Of a stretch of DNA of 64,000 nt, positions 59,117 through 64,000 are shown piece after piece (the stretch's first letter is position 1; each line of letters opens with the position of its first letter). This stretch comes from Epiperipatus broadwayi. Lineage: Eukaryota; Onychophora; Udeonychophora; Euonychophora; Peripatidae. The stretch spans positions 1 through 64,000 of the forward strand of contig JAQFVV010012513.1 in the NCBI GenBank assembly GCA_028023455.1. Reading direction: 5' to 3'. Made by a program: the position numbers and the translations under genes. The notes beneath the pieces are model-generated. The model was not told where the DNA came from. It was given only the letters and a program-made list of their open reading frames with translations, and made no database searches.

Positions 59117-61190
59117 AACGATATATAAATATGTCGTTACATTAATTTAAAATAAAAACTTAAAAGTTCGCAAATAAAAGGAAAAAACTAAACGCTAAAA
59201 TTAAAATGTTTGTTAAACATATATATATATTCGCACAGATGCTAAACTTTAAAAATATTTTTTTCATAAACAAAAAAAAAAAAAGTATTTGAACGTATTT
59301 TTTTTAATAAAAAAATACAAGATTGAAATATAAAAATATTTTAATAAAAAAATAACGTAAGTTAAAATAAAAACAGGTATTAATTAATTCCTATAATCTA
59401 TAAATGGAAATGATTGTTTATTAATTATCTAAAAGCTGTTTAATTAAAAAGTCAGATGAAAAGTTAGATAAGAGAAGAAAGAGATTTTAGCTTGACCAAT
59501 GGAAGCAAATAAAGACCCGGACCATAACGAAAAAACAGAACAGTGACGTTTTTGTTCATGGAATCCATAGGAGGACTATAAAAAGAAAAAATATTGAGTT
59601 CCAGTCAGTTTTTTCCAACTTGATTTTGGTGAGTCGAGCGACAAGACGCACTTGTCGTCCTCACACTTATTTTAAAAATGCAAAGACTGTGATACCAGAA
59701 CAGAACCAGCTAATGCTACCTTCAAAATATCAGACCGGTCTTCCAGGAAAGTCTCCGTGGGAATTGCCAACGGGAACAGGGACTCTTCTACCGTAAGCAA
59801 TAGAACTGAACAATTGTTAAAATCATAATATTAATTAAGAACTTTAAAGATTGATAAGTTAATTTAAATTTTTTAAAAAGAACTTTTCTCTGACTTATGT
59901 GTCAACTCAATTGATAATGTGTAATTTTATATATGTTTGCGTTTGATAAAAAAATCATTTCCATTTATTATTTATTTATATTAATATTTATTGTTTAAAT
60001 TTTAAATGAGGAAATTTAAGGTTGGGTATAGACATTGCATAGATTCGTTAGCGGTTGATAATGTGGTTTTCACATTCGATTAGAATATATGTCAACGATA
60101 TCACTGCAAGCATCTTACGATGAATGCTAATGGGATTTGTATATTCCCTATGCAAGTGACGTTTATTGATGACTTTGTATTTTGATCGGTTGTGTTTAAT
60201 TTGGAATGTTTTTGACCGTGGAATCTGTGCAGCTGATCTGTACTCAACATTTTAAAACAAATTTTATAAAATTCATTTGTGCGAACGTATTTAAATGTTA
60301 AATTTAAGTCGGGCGTGAATGGCTATATAGATTTGTAAAGTTATATTAGGGGAGGGTAATCTTAGGTTATTTGTGTCATTGTTGAATTGGGTCAATGGAT
60401 TGGATATATTTGTGTAATTAGTAGATGTAGTATGAGTTTCGCTATGTGCAGAATCGCTGAATACACCGCACCAACCCTTTGCCTATGGATGGGATTGTAA
60501 GTCGGCAAAAAGGATCGCGTCCCTTCCTATGGAGTTTTTATTTTATTGTTCTTCTTGCTATACTGACGTCATATTCCTGTATTGGACAAGAGTCAATGTT
60601 TTCTCTAACTATCCTGTTCAGATGTCCAGTCCTGACAGTATAGTATATTTGTGCTGTTGTATTTTCATGCTACATTGAATACATAAATGTATCAGATGGA
60701 TTGATGCCGGTTTGACTGCGAATTTTAGCCTAAGGTTAAATAGGGATAGGATGTTTTATTTTCAAATGCAAATCTATGTAGTCTATTCATACTTGACCAT
60801 CTAAATAAAATATTAAACTCATTGAAATTAATGTAAATGTACAATTAAAGAGTAATATAAAAATCTAAAAATGTTAAACCTATTCCTCGAATTTAGAATG
60901 ATTTTATATGTGCGTAAATAAATATTTTTATGTGTTAATTTCTGGCAGTGGCTTTTATTCTTTTATATTTAAGATATAAATTAAGATATAGATTTTTATC
61001 TCTGCGTCTCCGCTGAGCTAGTGACTTGGGCTAACGAGCGGAATATTTAAATAAAGTGGAATCTTAACAGTGCGTATCTGCCTACTTTATAAAATTTTCT
61101 AGGCTCAAATGCCTAGATGGCGCCCTGGTAGTTGCAGATATTGTTTTTGCGGTTAGATTCGATCTTCACTTTCATTTCGATCGTTATAAT
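59117..61190 (+). repeat. Solo-type LTR, plus orientation
   Basis: Starts TGTAACGATATATAAATATG and runs to a CTTTCATTTCGATCGTTATA end beside a TA run. It matches the reverse complement of 52707-54757 over its whole length, with many substitutions. A core promoter (59577-59610) and a donor-like CTACCGTAAGC (about 59787) are kept. An AATAAA word near 61053 could be a poly(A) signal. Confidence 0.75.
59577..59610 (+). promoter_or_regulatory. LTR core promoter: TATA box and initiator
   Basis: TATAAAAAG begins at 59577 and TCAGTT lies at 59605-59610; the A of the initiator is 30 bp from the TATA start, the expected spacing. TCAGTY is the arthropod-type initiator. The opposite LTR keeps the TATA word and a degraded initiator. 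Confidence 0.6.
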
Positions 61191-61194
61191 ATAT

Positions 61195-61790
61195 ATATAT
61201 TATTAAGAAAAATATACATACAATTGCAATATAATTCTTTTTGGTATGCATTTGTTTGGATTGTTACACGTATTATAACAATCATTAGTAAATAATTTTC
61301 CAAATTAGAAAATATACCCGTTTGATACATTAGTTATTATTATGAGAAATTAATTTCATGATCAGAGCAAGAAGCTCATCATTCAAACTTAGTCTATAAT
61401 TATTGTGTACTAGTTTTATATCAGAACAACTGGCTCTTCATTTAGTGACTTAGCCAGTGATCATTGTGCAGTCCATATTTTGATTGGCAGTGATCCTTTG
61501 TCATTCTCCATCTAACTGAACCATTTTTAATCTTGAATTAATTTTTAATTAGCATGCCTGAGGATAGGCTCTTCATTCAGTGGCCTAAGTTGCCCCCAAG
61601 TGTCCCCAAAAAGCTTTTCCGGCGTTAATAAGCGATCCCTAAACATAGTCCTTCGAATAAATTTTTTACTCACCTCCCATGGTTCTTTATTTCCTCGTTT
61701 AAAAACAAAATAATTCCTCGTTAACCACAGGGCATGAAGCAGGAAGATTCCCATTCTAATTGCAGCAAAGACACCACTCTTTATAGCATC
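61195..61790 (-). pseudogene. Probable LINE 3' fragment (C-terminal ORF)
   Basis: The minus-strand frame (61754-61545, open further upstream) reads FLLHALWLTRNYFVFKRGNK then EPWEVSKKFIRRTM and DTWGQLRPLNEEP. The ALWxxRN pattern resembles the C-terminal part of some LINE ORF2 proteins. Repeat R stops at 59116 (TTAAAACTTTATATAT) and resumes at 61788 (TTAAAACTTATATATG), which looks like a target duplication around LINE plus LTR; the LTR would then have landed in the LINE's TA-rich tail. Family identity is uncertain. Confidence 0.45.
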
Positions 61791-62640
61791 TTAAAACTTA
61801 TATATGTATATAAATTTTAATAACAAAGAATTATAAAAAAAACAACCTCATTAGATTATAATTACTTCAATAACAAAATTTTAACCTAGGTCAAGAATTT
61901 AATATATTATTTTAAAAATTCTTTAAATAATAGAGGACTACTTTTCATTTACATCTATCTAAAAATGGCAAATTATTAATGTAATGAGATTCATTTATGA
62001 TTAATTATCACTAAGCTTTACCATTTTTTAATCTTATTTATTGCTTAGTAACCCAAAATATCTTTGGCAAAAAATACGCGACAGATTTTGCGATGTTTAG
62101 GAAAATGCTGATGTTACTGAAGATTTTTTTTTATCCCCAATAATAATCGATATTTACATATTTTCATAATTTAAAGATAAAACTGATAGTTATAAACAAT
62201 AAGGATTGCCAATTCCTCAACAAGCTTTGTAATAAATGTTTAGCCAGTGAAAGCATTTAAAATATCTCTGTCAGGACCCCCCCCCCCAAACCTCTGACCA
62301 TGGTTTCATGCTTTGGCACTCCTCAGAGAGGTTCCAGGATAGGTTCAGACACTATATCTACCCTGGCACCTCTCTGAGGAGTGCCAAAGCATAAAACCAT
62401 GGACAGAGGTTGGGGGGGGGGGGTTCCTGACAGAGATATTTTAAATGCTTTCACTGGCTAAGCATTTATTACAAAGCTTGTTGAGGAATGGGCAATCCTC
62501 ATTGTTTATAACTTACAAGCTTAAGAGAATAGGGTCATGTGATCTATGATTCTTACTTTGAAAACTGATAGTGCTTCTTAAACAGAGAAACTCTTGTAAA
62601 TGTTGATTAACTGTAACTTTCATAATTTTTGCCATCTATG
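61790..62640. repeat. Dispersed repeat R, split by hairpin H2
   Basis: Follows 16.68-17.10 kb in order: TATAAATTTTAATAA, ACTTCAATAACAAAATTTTA, GCTTAGTAACCCAAAATATC, GAAGATTTTTTTT, then after the insertion GTGCTTCTTAAACAGAGAAA and CTTGTAAATGTTGATTAACT. Confidence 0.6.
62191..62560 (+). mobile_element. Palindromic element H2, copy 2
   Basis: The arms begin TATAAACAATAAGGATTGCC and end GGGCAATCCTCATTGTTTATA near 62510, with CCATGGTTTCATGCTTTGGC and CACTCCTCAGAGAGG inside. A poly-C/poly-G pair lies in the arms. A one-sided tail (ACTTACAAGCTTAAGAGAAT, then GGTCATGTGATC) ends at 62560. The perfect 12-bp target duplication AAAACTGATAGT is at 62179-62190 and 62561-62572. The related R copy at 17.04 kb lacks the element. 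Confidence 0.9.
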
Positions 62641-62649
62641 AAGAAGTAT

Positions 62650-62760
62650 TGTTTTTTTTCCATCTGTCATAGCATTGGCCAGGAGTCGAATCCACAACAA
62701 CCGTCTCCAACCAATTGCTTGCTTGCAAGGTGGCTGTGTTGAACTCTCAGCTAACAACGA
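62650..62760 (-). repeat. tRNA-derived SINE
   Basis: On the minus strand: A-box-like TTAGCTGAGAGTTCAACACA, then B-box-like GGATTCGACTCC about 45 nt later, then AATGCTATGACAGATGGAAA and an A-rich end. The tail word matches that of the tRNA-like sequence at 47.34 kb, defining one SINE family in the window. Confidence 0.65.
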
Positions 62761-62901
62761 AGTATTAATGTTGCATTTATACTACATTTCAGTGACAAAG
62801 ATCATCATAGTTTTGTATATATATTTAATTTACAGTAAATTTAATTAAATAACATATTAGCATATAAAAGCAATTTACCCACTGAAGAAGAAGCTATAAG
62901 T

Positions 62902-63041
62902 ATCAACCAAATAACATATATATATATATATATATAGTAAATAAAATATTGCATGAATGTATTATGATTAAACATCAACCAAATAACATATATATATATA
63001 TATAGTAAATAAAATATTGCATGAATGTATTATGATTAAAC
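62902..63041. repeat. ~72-bp tandem duplication with TA tracts
   Basis: Two units start ATCAACCAAATAACATATAT (62902 and 62974) and share GCATGAATGTATTATGATTA. They differ in TA length. The second unit provides the left target duplication of the next hairpin. Confidence 0.85.
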
Positions 63042-63419
63042 ATCACATGACAACCACCTCTTATGCCTGTGTATAACTGTTGTAAAATAGGCAAAACTCA
63101 CTATATATATTGCCACACACAGCAATCTAGGATAATCAATGGATGCCAAAAGGCTTGTGCATAAAATCCCCATCTAATGCCTACTCATCCAATATCCCAG
63201 ACTAGTTTCTGGCTTATGGCCTTTGTCAGTGAGGAGCCTTGGATGCAGTACTCTCAAATCCAAGGCTCCACACTGATGAAGGCCATAAGTCAGAAACTAA
63301 TCTGGGGATATTGGATGAGTAGGCACTAGATGGGGATTTTATGCACAAGCCTTCTGGCATTTATTGATTACTCTAGATTCCTGTGTGTGGCAATATATAT
63401 AGTGAGTTTTGCCTGTTTT
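63039..63419 (-). mobile_element. Palindromic element H3, copy 2
   Basis: Longer version of the 56.1 kb element: arms of about 160 bp from GGCAAAACTCACTATATATA to GGCTTATGGCCTTTGTCAG, with inverse words such as CTGATGAAGGCCATAAGTCA and GTGAGTTTTGCCTG on the right. The inner loop has a second hairpin (AGCCTTGGAT / ATCCAAGGCT). A 45-bp one-sided tail is on the left (AACATCACATGACAACCACC). The perfect 15-bp target duplication AATGTATTATGATTA is at 63024-63038 and 63420-63434. Confidence 0.9.
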
Positions 63420-63559
63420 AATGTATTATGATTATCGTATTGATAATGAAATAGTTTGTTTATTGGACGAAAGTCGTTATATGTTCCAGCTCCAAACGAG
63501 CTAAAGAAGTACCTTGGAACATATGATTGTAATACTTTTTTTTTTAATTAAATCTACAG

Positions 63560-64000
63560 GTGTCACATTTTCTGGACTCATAATTTTGACAACATTATTT
63601 TAAACAAATACTTTAAAGATTATTACTAATTATTTATGAGGCTAAATATTATCATGTCCTTTCAGCCGACATATAGACTTCAATTTTAATTAAACATTAA
63701 TGCATCCATTATCATTAAACACAATAATAGGATGTACTAGTTCAACTAAAAATGCTCTTTGAGAGTCACTTTTTGCATGTCATTAAGTATAATAACATTA
63801 TTTTTCTTATTCCAATGCCAAATCCATATAATATTAATATCATCCTTCTTATTACTTTTTAATTATAGTTCTGAAGAAGATTTCTGGGGCAATCAAAACC
63901 GTCAATAGAGGGTTGTAAAAAAGCATTGTAAAAAGTAATAAATAATATAGATGTCATTAAGTACACATGCATACTTAATGCATTGTGTGTCATTAAAAAA
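63560..64000. repeat. Dispersed repeat R, right edge of window
   Basis: The R signature is clear: TTTAAAGATTATTACTAATT, then ATTATCATGTCCTTTCAGCC, a CATCCATTATCATTAAACAC word and GAGAGTCACTTTTTGC, ending CATACTTAATGCATTGTGTG. At 63871-63900 TTCTGAAGAAGATTTCTGGG plus a CAATCAAAACC word repeats the hairpin-type motif. Confidence 0.6.

Noticed and set aside
1-64000. Bacterial-type operons, CRISPR, riboswitches, integrated virus genome
   Set aside because: No evenly spaced short repeats, ribosome-binding sites or gene clusters; the LTR elements lack a recognisable env frame.

Overview
This window looks like AT-rich intergenic or intronic DNA from the nuclear genome of an invertebrate animal. It has no bacterial gene layout, no rRNA, no CRISPR array and no intact host gene. 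It is dominated by nested, mostly decayed mobile elements: Ty3/gypsy LTR elements, several non-LTR (LINE) families, a Penelope-like element, hAT, pogo-like and piggyBac-like DNA elements, tRNA-derived SINEs and many palindromic elements. One LTR carries a TATA box with a TCAGTT initiator 30 bp downstream, an arthropod-like core promoter, and the LINE types also fit an arthropod. I hold that assignment at low confidence.

Layout. 0.1-2.5 kb: a minus-strand Ty3/gypsy pol pseudogene. 2.5-6.6 kb: nothing recognised. 6.6-11.0 kb: block A of a 4.4 kb duplication whose partner, block B, lies at 29.56-34.45 kb; both hold the same hairpin and the same hAT deletion derivative. 11.05-12.45 kb: a block repeated at 48.54-49.95 kb. 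12.5-15.5 kb: a LINE remnant broken by an inverted SINE pair. 16.4-18.8 kb: dispersed repeat R, a diverged tandem pair and a reverse-transcriptase scrap. 20.719-29.516 kb: a non-autonomous LTR retrotransposon on the minus strand with about 2.2 kb LTRs, a 541-residue coiled-coil gag-like ORF and only the C-terminal end of integrase; its upstream LTR carries a 716 bp LINE insertion. 34.75-37.02 kb: a pogo-like element containing a TTAA-flanked MITE. 37.44-38.64 kb: the only stretch that could be host exon. 43.9-51.5 kb: Penelope-like and LINE remnants, all minus strand. 52.7-61.2 kb: two related LTRs in opposite orientation. 61.8-64 kb: repeat R with hairpin elements and a SINE.

The most interesting signal is a set of long palindromic elements (56.1, 58.4, 62.2, 63.0 and 32.1 kb). 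Each has a near-perfect hairpin, a one-sided unique tail and 11-15 bp target-site duplications. Two otherwise different hairpin families share a similar tail. This suggests retroposed hairpin RNAs (palindromic SINE-like elements) rather than ordinary cut-and-paste MITEs. A second unusual feature is the serial repetition of the primer-binding-site/LTR-edge motif in and beside the LTRs of the 20.7-29.5 kb element.
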